Shown here in pieces: positions 8,542 through 16,523 of a stretch of 64,000 nt of DNA; position 1 is the first letter of the stretch, and each line of letters starts with the position of its first letter. Both the position numbers and the translations under genes were made by a program. The DNA lies in assembly GCA_945906815.1 (NCBI GenBank), contig CAMDRT010000019.1:19441-83440 (forward strand), in the 5' to 3' direction. The stretch is from Bordetella parapertussis (GTDB lineage: Bacteria > Pseudomonadota > Gammaproteobacteria > Burkholderiales > SG8-41). The notes under the pieces were generated by a model. The model was not told where the DNA came from. It ran no database searches and saw only the letters and a program-made list of their open reading frames with translations.

Positions 8542-9699
8542 TCAAGCCAGCCGCCCGCCCAATCGCTTGGCCAACCAGTCGGCGACAAGATTAGCGCCCA
8601 CCTGGCGATTGTCCTCTTGGCAATGGTCGCTGCCGCCGTCATGCGCAGCTAGGATCTTCAGCGTCTTGTCTTTTGAGCCTACAGCCTCATATAGCTGCTG
8701 CGCGAATTCCAACGGCACGATATTGTCATTTTCGCCGTGGATGCAGTAGAACGGGCATTGGAGTTTCTCAGCGATGCCAGCCAGTCGGTAGTTTTCAAGT
8801 TTTTTCATGCTCGCCGCCATGTCGGGCATGCCTAGCACCCACGGCAACTGGAACGACGGCGCTGAAATTTTGGTGCCGCCGGTCTCCATGATCTTGCGCC
8901 GCCGCACCCACGCTTCGTGGTAATCAAAATGCCCTCCCCAGGCAACGCAGGCAGCGAAGCGCGGCTCCAGCGCTGCTGCGCGCGGTGCGTAATACCCTCC
9001 CATGCTGAAGCCCATCACAGCGACGCGCGCGGCATCAACTTCGCTGCGGCCGGTGAGATAGTCCAGTGCCGCCCGCGCTGGCACCTCATAATCATGGCGG
9101 CTGGGAATGCCCTGCAGGCGTAACGCCTCGCCCTGCCCGGGGCCGTCAATTGCCAGCACGTGAATGCCACGGCGGGTAATTTCCGCGCCGCCGAACAGCA
9201 CGCTCATTTCTTTGGCATTATCCAGGCCGTCGAACATCACAACGGTCGGTGCGGCACCAGCGACGTCCGCCTTGTAGAACCAGGCTGGCAGGGTCGTGCC
9301 TTCAAATGGCACCTCGACCCGTTCAATCGTCGGGTAACGCCGCGCAATCCCCTTGCCGAAGCAGCGCAGGCAGCTGCGATAAGTGTCCCATTTGCGATCC
9401 GAGGGGGCGATGAAGCGCTCGCCGCAAAAATAATAAATGGCGGCACGCAGGTAATAACTGCCGGCGGTCAACCGGTAACCATCGCGGTCAGCGCTATCGG
9501 CAAACCCCTCAACCCGCTGTGCCATGGCCGTCCACTCCTGCCACCAGCGTTCGTTGTCGCCGACATGCGCCTTCAGCTTCTGCCCGACCTGATCGATCTC
9601 GCCGATCGCCGCTGCACCCCAGGTTTGCATCTCAATACCGAACATCATACCCTGCGACCACATGTGGTTGCCGGGGAAATACTCGAACCAATGGCTCAT
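8542..9699 (-). CDS. Alpha/beta hydrolase of the dihydroxypseudooxynicotine hydrolase / FrsA-like group
   Basis: This 385-aa cytoplasmic enzyme has a helical N-terminal region (about 1-120) typical of C-C bond hydrolases related to 2,6-dihydroxypseudooxynicotine hydrolase, followed by a serine hydrolase core. The nucleophile elbow is GFSMGG with Ser232. The acid is Asp325 in HGENDNIVP and the base is His359 in HDGGSDHC, in the expected order and spacing. The oxyanion strand VVMFDGLDNAKE and IDGPGQGEA also fit. No signal peptide is visible. It is transcribed after the Bug gene at 9819-10787 (about 120 bp gap). The substrate is not determinable; a ring-cleavage or ester product linked to that Bug gene is a guess. 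Confidence 0.85.
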   Translation of the reverse strand: MSHWFEYFPGNHMWSQGMMFGIEMQTWGAAAIGEIDQVGQKLKAHVGDNERWWQEWTAMAQRVEGFADSADRDGYRLTAGSYYLRAAIYYFCGERFIAPSDRKWDTYRSCLRCFGKGIARRYPTIERVEVPFEGTTLPAWFYKADVAGAAPTVVMFDGLDNAKEMSVLFGGAEITRRGIHVLAIDGPGQGEALRLQGIPSRHDYEVPARAALDYLTGRSEVDAARVAVMGFSMGGYYAPRAAALEPRFAACVAWGGHFDYHEAWVRRRKIMETGGTKISAPSFQLPWVLGMPDMAASMKKLENYRLAGIAEKLQCPFYCIHGENDNIVPLEFAQQLYEAVGSKDKTLKILAAHDGGSDHCQEDNRQVGANLVADWLAKRLGGRLA

Positions 9700-9818
9700 C
9701 TCAACTTACTCTCTGTTATGTTCAACGTTCCATCCGCGCGCCCCGGTTAATTCCGATGCTTGTTTGCGCCACCGTGAAAGCATAGCGGACAGGATGCCCA
9801 TGGCGTGTACCGCTTCGG

Positions 9819-10787
9819 CTATTTCGGCACCAGCCCAATATCACGTGCCACCTTGCCATACTTGTCGTATTCGCTCTTCAGTAACGCACCGAAATATTCC
9901 GGCGACTCCGTCCACAGGTCCAGTCCAAAGGCCTCCAGCTTTTTTTGTATGTCCGGCTGTTTCAGGGCCACGTTCGTTTCGCGATTGAGGATCGCAATGA
10001 TGTCCTTTGGCACGTTGGCCGGCGCGACGAATCCAAACCAACCACCGGATGAAAATCCCGGAACCGATTCCGCGATGGTGGGAAAATCGGGATAGTTAGG
10101 TGCGCGTGTCTCTTTGGCAATACCAAGTAGTCGCACCCTGCCGGACACGATAAAGGGATGCATGCCTGTGAACGAGGCGAAGCCTGCATCCACTCTGCCG
10201 CTCATGAGCTCCGCGCCCATCTGCGGCACTCCTTTGAAAGGGATATGCAGATACTCGAAGCCCACAATAGAGCGAAACATCTCGGTCGCCATGTGCAGGA
10301 AAGCGCCCTCGCCGTTCGAGGCAAAAGTCACCTTGCCCGGATGGGCTTTCAAATATTGGATGAACTGGCCCACGTTCCTGAACGGGGTGCTGGGGTGCAC
10401 CACCAGCGCCAAGTAGTTAGTCGAGACCAGCGCGATCGGCGTAAAGTCTTTGAACACGTTGTAAGGAACCTGCTTCATCGTATGCGGAATGACCGACATA
10501 TTGCCGCCCTGCCCGCAGGCCATCGTGTAGCCGTCGGCGGGTGCTTGCGCGGTCATCGCTAGGCCAATGGTGCCACTGGCACCGGGCCGGTTGTCGACCA
10601 CAAACTGCTGACCGAGACGTTCGCCCATTTTGTGGCCTAGCAAGCGAGCAAGCGTGTCGCAAGAATCACCGGGGAGTTGGGGAACGATGATGCGCACAGC
10701 CTTGATGGGGTACTTCTGAGCCATCGCCGTACCTGTCACACCAGCACATGCGAGCAGCAGGCAAATCATGCGTGCAATAACTATCAT
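9819..10787 (-). CDS. Bug-family (TctC) solute-binding protein
   Basis: This 322-aa protein has a signal peptide with core MICLLLACAGVTG cut near TAMAQ/KYPIKA. The first loop reads VPQLPGDSCDTLAR, a variant of the usual PPGGxxDxxAR that keeps the Pro, Gly and Asp. APADGYTMACGQGG replaces the usual DGYTLL segment, and HIPFKGVPQMGAELMSG is the second-domain motif. It lies upstream of the alpha/beta hydrolase on the same strand and 79 bp downstream of another Bug gene, so two Bug genes and a hydrolase may share a transcript. Confidence 0.92.
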   Translation of the reverse strand: MIVIARMICLLLACAGVTGTAMAQKYPIKAVRIIVPQLPGDSCDTLARLLGHKMGERLGQQFVVDNRPGASGTIGLAMTAQAPADGYTMACGQGGNMSVIPHTMKQVPYNVFKDFTPIALVSTNYLALVVHPSTPFRNVGQFIQYLKAHPGKVTFASNGEGAFLHMATEMFRSIVGFEYLHIPFKGVPQMGAELMSGRVDAGFASFTGMHPFIVSGRVRLLGIAKETRAPNYPDFPTIAESVPGFSSGGWFGFVAPANVPKDIIAILNRETNVALKQPDIQKKLEAFGLDLWTESPEYFGALLKSEYDKYGKVARDIGLVPK

Positions 10788-10866
10788 TGAAATCCCCCGT
10801 ATTGGCGAAAAAGAAACCTGGTGTTTGTCATTGCAGCACTTCCTTCCAGTACAAGCCGATTTTTTT

Positions 10867-11865
10867 CTATCGAATCGATTCCGGCGCGATGCCCGCGGTC
10901 TTGATCACCTTGCGCCAACGTTCTTCTTCGGAACGAATCATCTCACCGAATGCCGCTGGTGTGCTGGTCGCGGCCTCGATACCTTGTATCAAAATACGTT
11001 GCGCGAATCCGGGCTGTGAAAGCACCTTGTTCAGGTCTGCATTGATGCGCATGACAATCTCGCGCGGCGTGCGTGCCGGTGCCAGCAAGCCATACCATGT
11101 CGTATTGTTGAATCCCGGCAGCGTTTCGGCAAGGGCCGGCAAATCGGGGGCCGCGCGCGTACGTGTTGCGTGCCCCACGGCAATAGCTCGTAGCCGCCCC
11201 GTCTTCACGTGCGGCAGCACCTGCGGGATCGCCGAAAACATGAATTGCAGTTGACCGCCCAGCAGCTCGGTGATTGCCGGGCCGCCCCCTTTATACGGCA
11301 CGTGCATGGTTCGCGTACCCGCCATGATGTCAAACATCTCACCGCCCAGATGATTCGGTGTCGCCGTGCCGGACGATCCGTAATTGAGTTTGCCGGGTTG
11401 CGACTTGGCGTAGTCGATGAATGCCTTCACGCTGTTCGCAGGGACGGAGGCATGCAGCACCAGCATATAGGGCGCGTAAACAATCAGTCCGATAGGCACG
11501 AAGTCCTTGCGCGGATCATAGGCTAGCCGGGTACCCAGTGCCGGTGCAATCGCTAGGCCGGTGGAAGTGCCCAACAGCAGCGTGTAGCCGTCGGGCACCG
11601 AGGCAGCCGCCATGCCGTGCCCAATAAGGCTGCCTGCGCCACCCCGATTGTCGATCACCATTTGCTGTCCCCAGATTTCAGACAGGCGCGGCCCGACTTC
11701 GCGCGCGATGTAATCAGTGGACCCGCCCGGCGGGTAGGGCACGATGAAGCGGATCGGCTTGGTTGGGTAATTCTGCTGAGTCACCTGAGCGTGCGCGCCG
11801 CTCGCTCCTAGTAGTAGTGACAACAGGCCGCACATCGTAGCTATCCCACACCAAGTCATCCGCAT
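10867..11865 (-). CDS. Bug-family (TctC) solute-binding protein
   Basis: The chosen ATG at 11865 gives a 332-aa protein with an AGGAAA ribosome site and a good signal peptide (core MCGLLSLLLGASG, cut near AHAQ/VTQQNYP). The open frame extends to 11988, but that upstream part overlaps the decayed Bug copy on the plus strand and is not signal-like. Canonical motifs are VPYPPGGSTDYIAR, VPDGYTLLLG and MHVPYKGGGPAITELLGG. It is the first of the two tandem Bug genes reading toward the hydrolase at 8542. The ligand is unknown. Confidence 0.92.
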   Translation of the reverse strand: MRMTWCGIATMCGLLSLLLGASGAHAQVTQQNYPTKPIRFIVPYPPGGSTDYIAREVGPRLSEIWGQQMVIDNRGGAGSLIGHGMAAASVPDGYTLLLGTSTGLAIAPALGTRLAYDPRKDFVPIGLIVYAPYMLVLHASVPANSVKAFIDYAKSQPGKLNYGSSGTATPNHLGGEMFDIMAGTRTMHVPYKGGGPAITELLGGQLQFMFSAIPQVLPHVKTGRLRAIAVGHATRTRAAPDLPALAETLPGFNNTTWYGLLAPARTPREIVMRINADLNKVLSQPGFAQRILIQGIEAATSTPAAFGEMIRSEEERWRKVIKTAGIAPESIR

Positions 11866-11935
11866 AATTTTTCCTGATTCAAGGCCAAGCGTGCCTAACA
11901 GCATGAAACCCTTCCACTGCCCGATTGTATGCGCT

Positions 11936-12152
11936 GCATGTGCCCCGCGCCACGACTCGCCGCGCGTGATCGTGGCTAAGCTCAGCACCGAAGTAGTGAA
12001 AATTCTCGTCGATTCACCGCTGGCAAAATGACCGGTCGGTCAGGGCCACTACCCCGCGCAGATCACACCGGCAGCTCTGGCCGCATATAGGCGCACCGAG
12101 ACCAAGCGCGTTACGCACATCATCAAGCTGGCGGGGTTGGAGACCGCACAAT
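11936..12152 (+). pseudogene. Decayed C-terminal fragment of a Bug-family gene
   Basis: Two plus-strand frames together spell a Bug C-terminus. One frame (to the TGA at 12029-12031) gives CAPRHDSPRVIVAKLSTEVV followed by KILVDSPLAK, matching the usual FAPxGTPxxVVxKLxxEV block. The next frame, from about 12035, gives VGQGHYPAQITPAALAAY, then RRTETKRVTHIIKLAGLETA and a stop at 12150-12152, matching the terminal helix. The break between them and the missing N-terminal two-thirds mark it as a pseudogene. It sits between a minus-strand Bug gene and the intact plus-strand Bug gene at 12362. From 12153 to 12361 I see nothing else coding. Confidence 0.7.
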
Positions 12153-12361
12153 AAGAGTCCGTGAAGAAATTGGGAGGCCCTGCTAGGTGCGCAGCGCACC
12201 GTGTGCCGAGCCACACAAGCGATTCGCAACGAAGCGGCGCGCTCAAGACCAGCGGCCAAATGTCCAAGCCATCAAGGGAACTTCTATGTCGCGCAAACCG
12301 CGCGCGGTATGCAAAAGCTGGTATACAAGAGGATTGGGGCCGGTAACCACGAAGTAAACAT

Positions 12362-13327
12362 ATGCAAAGCATCCGAAGGGTCTCCCGCATAGCGATCACC
12401 TGTGCATTTGCGTGCATCAGCAGCGCCCATGCACAAACCGCTTTTCCGCTGAAGCCGCTGCGCTTTGTCGCCATGAGCACCGGCTTTCCGGAGAACACTG
12501 CGCGCGCATTGGCTAATGAAATGACGCTGATGGCGAAACAGAATATCGTGGTCGATCCGCGGCCCGGCGCCAACGGCATCCTTGCGGCAGAACACGTCGC
12601 CCGCGCTACACCTGATGGCTATACGCTTCTGGTCGGCACCAACTCCACGCACGCAGCGAACCCGAGCCTCTACAAAAAGCTGCCGTACGACTACGTGAAG
12701 GATTTTGCGCCAGTCAGCGGCATTTCGCTGGGCATGTCGGCGCTGGTGGTCAATCCGCACGTGCCGGCGAAGAGCGTCGGGGAGCTGACCGCGCTCGCGC
12801 GCAAGTCACCAGGCAAGCTCACCTTCGGCCACGGCAGTTCGGTATCGCTCACCGCCGTGGAATATTACAAACTGCTCACCGGTGTGAGCATCGTCGCCGT
12901 GCCGTACAAAACCGTGCCGCAAGGCGTAACAGATCTCATCGCCGGGCGCATCGACATCATGACGGCCAATCTTGGCGCGGCCGTGCCACAAGTGCAGGCC
13001 AAACGCCTGCGCGCGCTGGCGGTCACGGGCGGCACGCGCTGGCCGCTGCTGCCCGACACACCTACGCTGCACGAAGCCGGCGTCGCCAACTACGAATGGA
13101 CGTTCTGGAATGCGGCATGGCTGCCGGCAAACACGCCGCCGGAAATCGTCACGCGCATGAGCGAATGGATCAACACGGCGCTGGAGCGTCCGCGCGTGAA
13201 GGACTATCTGTTCAACGCCGGCAGCGTCGCCTTCGGCACCACGCCGGATGGCCTGATGAAATTTCAGATGACCGAACACGACAAGTGGCGCAAGGTGATC
13301 GTGGCAGCGAAGATTTCCGCCGAATAA
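12362..13327 (+). CDS. Bug-family (TctC) solute-binding protein lacking the canonical first loop
   Basis: This 321-aa protein has a signal peptide cut near SSAHAQ/TAFPLKP. The second-domain motifs are normal (ATPDGYTLLVG, VAVPYKTVPQGVTDLIAG). The first binding loop reads VAMSTGFPENTAR, so the glycine pair and the Asp that usually bind the ligand carboxylate are missing. The ligand may therefore be unusual or binding may be altered (inference). It is convergent with the DapA-like gene ending at 13355; only 27 bp separate the two stops. Confidence 0.92.
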   Translation: MQSIRRVSRIAITCAFACISSAHAQTAFPLKPLRFVAMSTGFPENTARALANEMTLMAKQNIVVDPRPGANGILAAEHVARATPDGYTLLVGTNSTHAANPSLYKKLPYDYVKDFAPVSGISLGMSALVVNPHVPAKSVGELTALARKSPGKLTFGHGSSVSLTAVEYYKLLTGVSIVAVPYKTVPQGVTDLIAGRIDIMTANLGAAVPQVQAKRLRALAVTGGTRWPLLPDTPTLHEAGVANYEWTFWNAAWLPANTPPEIVTRMSEWINTALERPRVKDYLFNAGSVAFGTTPDGLMKFQMTEHDKWRKVIVAAKISAE

Positions 13328-13354
13328 CGCGGGTGTTGTGCGTGGGGGGACTGC

Positions 13355-14317
13355 CTACATCCCCACCGCGTTCTTCGCCATCAACATCCCTGCCTTTTCC
13401 AGCCCTGCGCGTATCGCGTCTTTGCGCGCCGGCGTGACGTTGAGCGCGGGCGGGCGCACCCACGAGGATGGAATTTCACCAAGCTGCGCCAGCGCCTCCT
13501 TGTTGGCGGCGCAGGTGCTCACCGGCGTTTTCTGCAACTGGTATTCGTAGACCGCATCCATCAGCGGCACCGCAAAGCGGTTGTGGAGGTCCTTCGCCTT
13601 GCGCGCATCGCCCTCAGTGGCTTCGCGTATGAGTTGCACCCATTGCTGCGTGCCGACGACGCTGATGCCGAGCAGCGCACCGGGCGCGTTGTGCAGCAGC
13701 ATGCCCAGCAGCGACGGCGCATCACACGCTGCGAGTACGGCGAGCTTGTCGCCAAGCGCATCGCTGATCTCCGCGTACTTGGATGCGGTAACAGTAGCTG
13801 CCTTGATGCCGACCACGTTGCGCAGACTCGCGATGCGCTCCAGCGACGCCAGCGAATACGCGCAGCCGGTGGCCTCGGGATACTGAAACACGATCATCGG
13901 CAAATCCACTTCCCGATCCATGCGTTCGAACACCCCATACACAGCCTCGGGCTGATGACACAAATGGCGATACGGACGCACATCGAACAGCGGTAGCACC
14001 AGCAGCATTTGCGCACCGGCGTTTTTGGCGATCACGCCTTCATGCACCAGACCCGCCAGCGAGCCGCTGGCTATCCCTGCGATCAGCTTCACGCCCTTGG
14101 GCATGACTTTTTTCGCGGCGGCGACGATGCCGATGCGCTCCTCAGAGGTAAGCGTGAGCACTTCGCCCGCATGCCCGCTCACTGCGATCCCGTAAATGCC
14201 TTGGGTCGAGGCCACGCGCGCGACGTGATGTTCAAAGCTTTTATAGTCGATGGAACCGTCCGCCTTGAACGGCGTGACGACGGCGGAAATCAAGCCGCGA
14301 ATTTCATTGTGGTCCAT
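13355..14317 (-). CDS. Dihydrodipicolinate synthase (DapA)-family class I aldolase/lyase
   Basis: This 320-aa TIM-barrel protein matches the DapA/NanA superfamily. The N-terminus reads GLISAVVTPFKADGSIDY. The Schiff-base lysine is Lys172 in VVGIKAAT and the catalytic Tyr is Tyr146 in FQYPEATG. The substrate-loop equivalent of the GTTGE motif is VSGHAGEVLTLTSEER. The usual GTTGE is replaced by SGHAGE, so this is probably not a lysine-pathway enzyme but one acting on another 2-oxoacid, as seen for many DapA paralogues next to Bug genes. The start ATG has a GGGAGAAAGACTC leader. It is convergent with the Bug gene at 12362. Cytoplasmic; probably a homotetramer by family. Confidence 0.88.
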   Translation of the reverse strand: MDHNEIRGLISAVVTPFKADGSIDYKSFEHHVARVASTQGIYGIAVSGHAGEVLTLTSEERIGIVAAAKKVMPKGVKLIAGIASGSLAGLVHEGVIAKNAGAQMLLVLPLFDVRPYRHLCHQPEAVYGVFERMDREVDLPMIVFQYPEATGCAYSLASLERIASLRNVVGIKAATVTASKYAEISDALGDKLAVLAACDAPSLLGMLLHNAPGALLGISVVGTQQWVQLIREATEGDARKAKDLHNRFAVPLMDAVYEYQLQKTPVSTCAANKEALAQLGEIPSSWVRPPALNVTPARKDAIRAGLEKAGMLMAKNAVGM

Positions 14318-14350
14318 GAGTCTTTCTCCCTAAACAATTGACCTCAGCAT

Positions 14351-14644
14351 CTACCCCATACAGCATGCGCCGATACCTAATGTTAACCACGTCCTGCGAA
14401 ATGCGCACTCCGCAATACTCTCATCGAACTTGACCAAAACTGTACGATTCCCATCGAGATCGATGGCCGTGCTCAACCTGCAACCCCATGTGCCGTTGAT
14501 ACCAGTCGCGTTCAATGTGCGGACACAACTGCTGCGCGTCTCTGGCGAGCGCGAGGACACCACTTGCACCTCACCCTCGCTCTTCAGAATCGCGGACGCC
14601 CGCGCCCAGAAGAAAATCGGATCCGCGTGAATCGCGTCTAGCAA
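14351..14644 (-). CDS. Possible hypothetical protein or gene remnant
   Basis: A 97-codon minus-strand frame lies just upstream of the DapA-like gene. Its product begins MLDAIHADPIFFWARAS and contains GINGTWGCRLSTAIDLDG. The composition is protein-like rather than the Arg/Ala-rich pattern of antisense shadows in this genome. I do not recognise a family, and no strong ribosome site is visible. It may be a remnant. The remaining 14645-14838 is AT-rich and probably holds the promoter of the next gene. Confidence 0.25.
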   Translation of the reverse strand: MLDAIHADPIFFWARASAILKSEGEVQVVSSRSPETRSSCVRTLNATGINGTWGCRLSTAIDLDGNRTVLVKFDESIAECAFRRTWLTLGIGACCMG

Positions 14645-14838
14645 TTTTCGTTTTTCAAGCCTATGTTATCGTAGGGGCTCTAAACGGGTTTGCGAGACGG
14701 TTCGCTCGTGGCGCACCACTTAGCCGTCCTTCGCGCATGGAGGTAGGCTGAAAAAATAGAGTCCGACGGCCCGTGTAATTTAAAGATTTAAACAAACAGT
14801 TTAGAAAATCGACGTTTCTCTCATAGCCAGAGGCTGTC

Positions 14839-15471
14839 TTGGACTACCTTATCCACTTTTCGAACCTACTCTATCTAGGCTCTTATCTGATGCGTGACAT
14901 GTTGTGGTTGCGCGTTCTCACTGTGATTGCTGGGAGCTGCCTGATTCCTTATTATTACTCGCGCCCGGAGCCCATGATGGCGGCGATCTACTGGAACCTA
15001 GGGTTTGGCATTATAAACTTCGTGCAAATTGTATTGCTGCTGATCGAGCGACGGCCCGTGCGCCTCACGTCGGACGAACAGCGTCTCTACCAAATCGCTT
15101 TTCGCAACCTCAAGCCGCGCGAGATGCTGCGCTTGCTGAAGCTGGCCCGGTGGTCCGAGGCGCCGGCTGGCGAGCGTATCGTCGCGCGTTCCCAGAAGCT
15201 TGACCGGTTAATCCTTATCTTCGCTGGAAACTTGACGGTCGAAGTCGAGGGCCGGCATGTTGCTTATCTTCGCGACGGCCAGTGGGTGGGCGAGGTGGGC
15301 TTTCTGACCCACCGCGAGGCTTCGGCAGATGTGGTGACGATGACCCCGACGCGCTACGTGATTTGGGATCGCGGGGATCTCGATCGCTTCCTCAAGGATC
15401 ACAGCGAACTGCGCGCGACCTTCCATTTGCTGCTCGGCGTTGACGTTGCAACCAAGTTACGAGCGGATTGA
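14839..15471 (+). CDS. Small membrane protein with Popeye-like cyclic nucleotide-binding domain
   Basis: This 210-aa protein appears to start at TTG 14839; the next in-frame ATG is at 14890. Residues about 1-75 are hydrophobic and could form three membrane segments. Residues about 85-205 form a cNMP-binding beta-roll, with RDGQWVGEVGFLTHREASAD as the phosphate-binding cassette region and ARWSEAPAGERIVARSQK at the start. The layout of a short membrane module followed by a cNMP domain matches Popeye-domain proteins, which also occur in bacteria. The Arg and Glu of a classical CRP cassette are only partly kept, so ligand identity is uncertain. It has no clear operon partner: the following genes are on the other strand. 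Confidence 0.72.
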   Translation: MDYLIHFSNLLYLGSYLMRDMLWLRVLTVIAGSCLIPYYYSRPEPMMAAIYWNLGFGIINFVQIVLLLIERRPVRLTSDEQRLYQIAFRNLKPREMLRLLKLARWSEAPAGERIVARSQKLDRLILIFAGNLTVEVEGRHVAYLRDGQWVGEVGFLTHREASADVVTMTPTRYVIWDRGDLDRFLKDHSELRATFHLLLGVDVATKLRAD

Positions 15472-15605
15472 GTTCCAGACTGGGCGTGAGCGTGAAAGAT
15501 GGTAGCGCCTGAGCGATATCGATGCGACCGCCCCTAACGCCATCACAGAAAAGACAACAGTGCTAACCGCGAGATCGCCGCGCGGTTCTACCGCTCGGGT
15601 GGGGC

Positions 15606-16478
15606 TTAGGTCAGATATTCGAGCTTGAACCCGTTGTCCCAGCGCTTGATGTAGCCCACCGACGGCGACGGGAAGTGCATTGTGCAGCACAGCGTGTCAG
15701 TATCGCAGTAGCGTTCGAAGAACGCGCGCCGGCTCCGCACGCCTTGGTCGCGGTCGGTGTCGACCCGCATCACCAGTTCGGGATAGCGCGCCTGCATCGG
15801 CGAGTGAATCAGGTCGCCGGTGAACACCGCCTTGTCGCCGCCCTTGCCGGCGCAGACTGCGAAATGGTCGGGCGTATGGCCTGGCGTAGGGGTTAGGCGG
15901 ATATGGTCGTTGAGCTCATGGTCGCTGGTAACGAGTTCGGCGCGGTTGGCCTCGATAATCGGCAGCACACTTTCGGTGATCTGAGCGAGCGGCGTCTTAT
16001 GATGGATCTCGCTCCAGTAGGTGTATTCCTTTTTTGAGAACAGGTAGCGCGCCTTGGGGAACGTCGCTACCCAACGCCCGTTCTCCATCCGTGTGTTCCA
16101 CCCGACATGGTCACCGTGCAGGTGGCTGCACATCACGAAGTCGATGTCCTCGACCCCGAGTCCAGCTGCCTTGAGCGCGTTCATCCAGTTGGAATCGTTC
16201 TTCTTGTTCCAGGTCGGGCGCAGCGGGAAGTTCTTGTCGTTGCCGATGCAGGCATCGATCAGGATGTTGTGATGCGGCGTCTTGACGACATAGGACTGGT
16301 AGCACAGTACGACGTTGCCTGTGTCGCGGTTGTATCCACCCGGCGCGAGCCAAGAGAGGTTCTCTTCTAGAGTTTCCTTCGCCAGGGTCGGGAGGAATTC
16401 GAGCATCGGGGTAAAGCCCTGCTCCTGCTCGACGATGCGGTGGATGGTCATGTCGTTGACGCGGTATTCGGTGCGCAT
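15606..16478 (-). CDS. Metallo-beta-lactamase-fold hydrolase (AHL-lactonase/AttM-like group)
   Basis: This 290-aa protein contains the dinuclear metal signature: SHLHGDHVGWN (HxHxDH) near residue 118, TPGHTPDH with the third His, TGDLIHS with the bridging Asp, and MHFPSP with the last His. Overall size and motif order fit the N-acyl-homoserine-lactonase-like group, many members of which hydrolyse other lactones. No signal peptide is seen, so it is probably cytoplasmic. It follows the CmcJ-like oxygenase by 45 bp and the amidohydrolase on the same strand. A lactone- or ester-opening step in that small pathway is therefore more likely than quorum quenching (inference). Confidence 0.88.
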   Translation of the reverse strand: MRTEYRVNDMTIHRIVEQEQGFTPMLEFLPTLAKETLEENLSWLAPGGYNRDTGNVVLCYQSYVVKTPHHNILIDACIGNDKNFPLRPTWNKKNDSNWMNALKAAGLGVEDIDFVMCSHLHGDHVGWNTRMENGRWVATFPKARYLFSKKEYTYWSEIHHKTPLAQITESVLPIIEANRAELVTSDHELNDHIRLTPTPGHTPDHFAVCAGKGGDKAVFTGDLIHSPMQARYPELVMRVDTDRDQGVRSRRAFFERYCDTDTLCCTMHFPSPSVGYIKRWDNGFKLEYLT

Positions 16479-16523
16479 GGCCTATTCAATCGCGGAAATT
16501 TTTTTGTAAAGTCCGACAGGCTG

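Noticed and set aside
11903..12031. Short ORF starting MKPFHCPIVC
   Set aside because: Its C-terminal part is recognisably a Bug fragment; it is part of a pseudogene, not a small gene.
12049..12579. 176-codon minus-strand frame
   Set aside because: It overlaps the well-supported Bug gene at 12362 and the Bug remnant; composition is unlike a real protein.
15606..16478. Quorum-quenching AHL lactonase call
   Set aside because: The metal motif fits the group, but the operon context points to another lactone or ester, so the specific name was not used.
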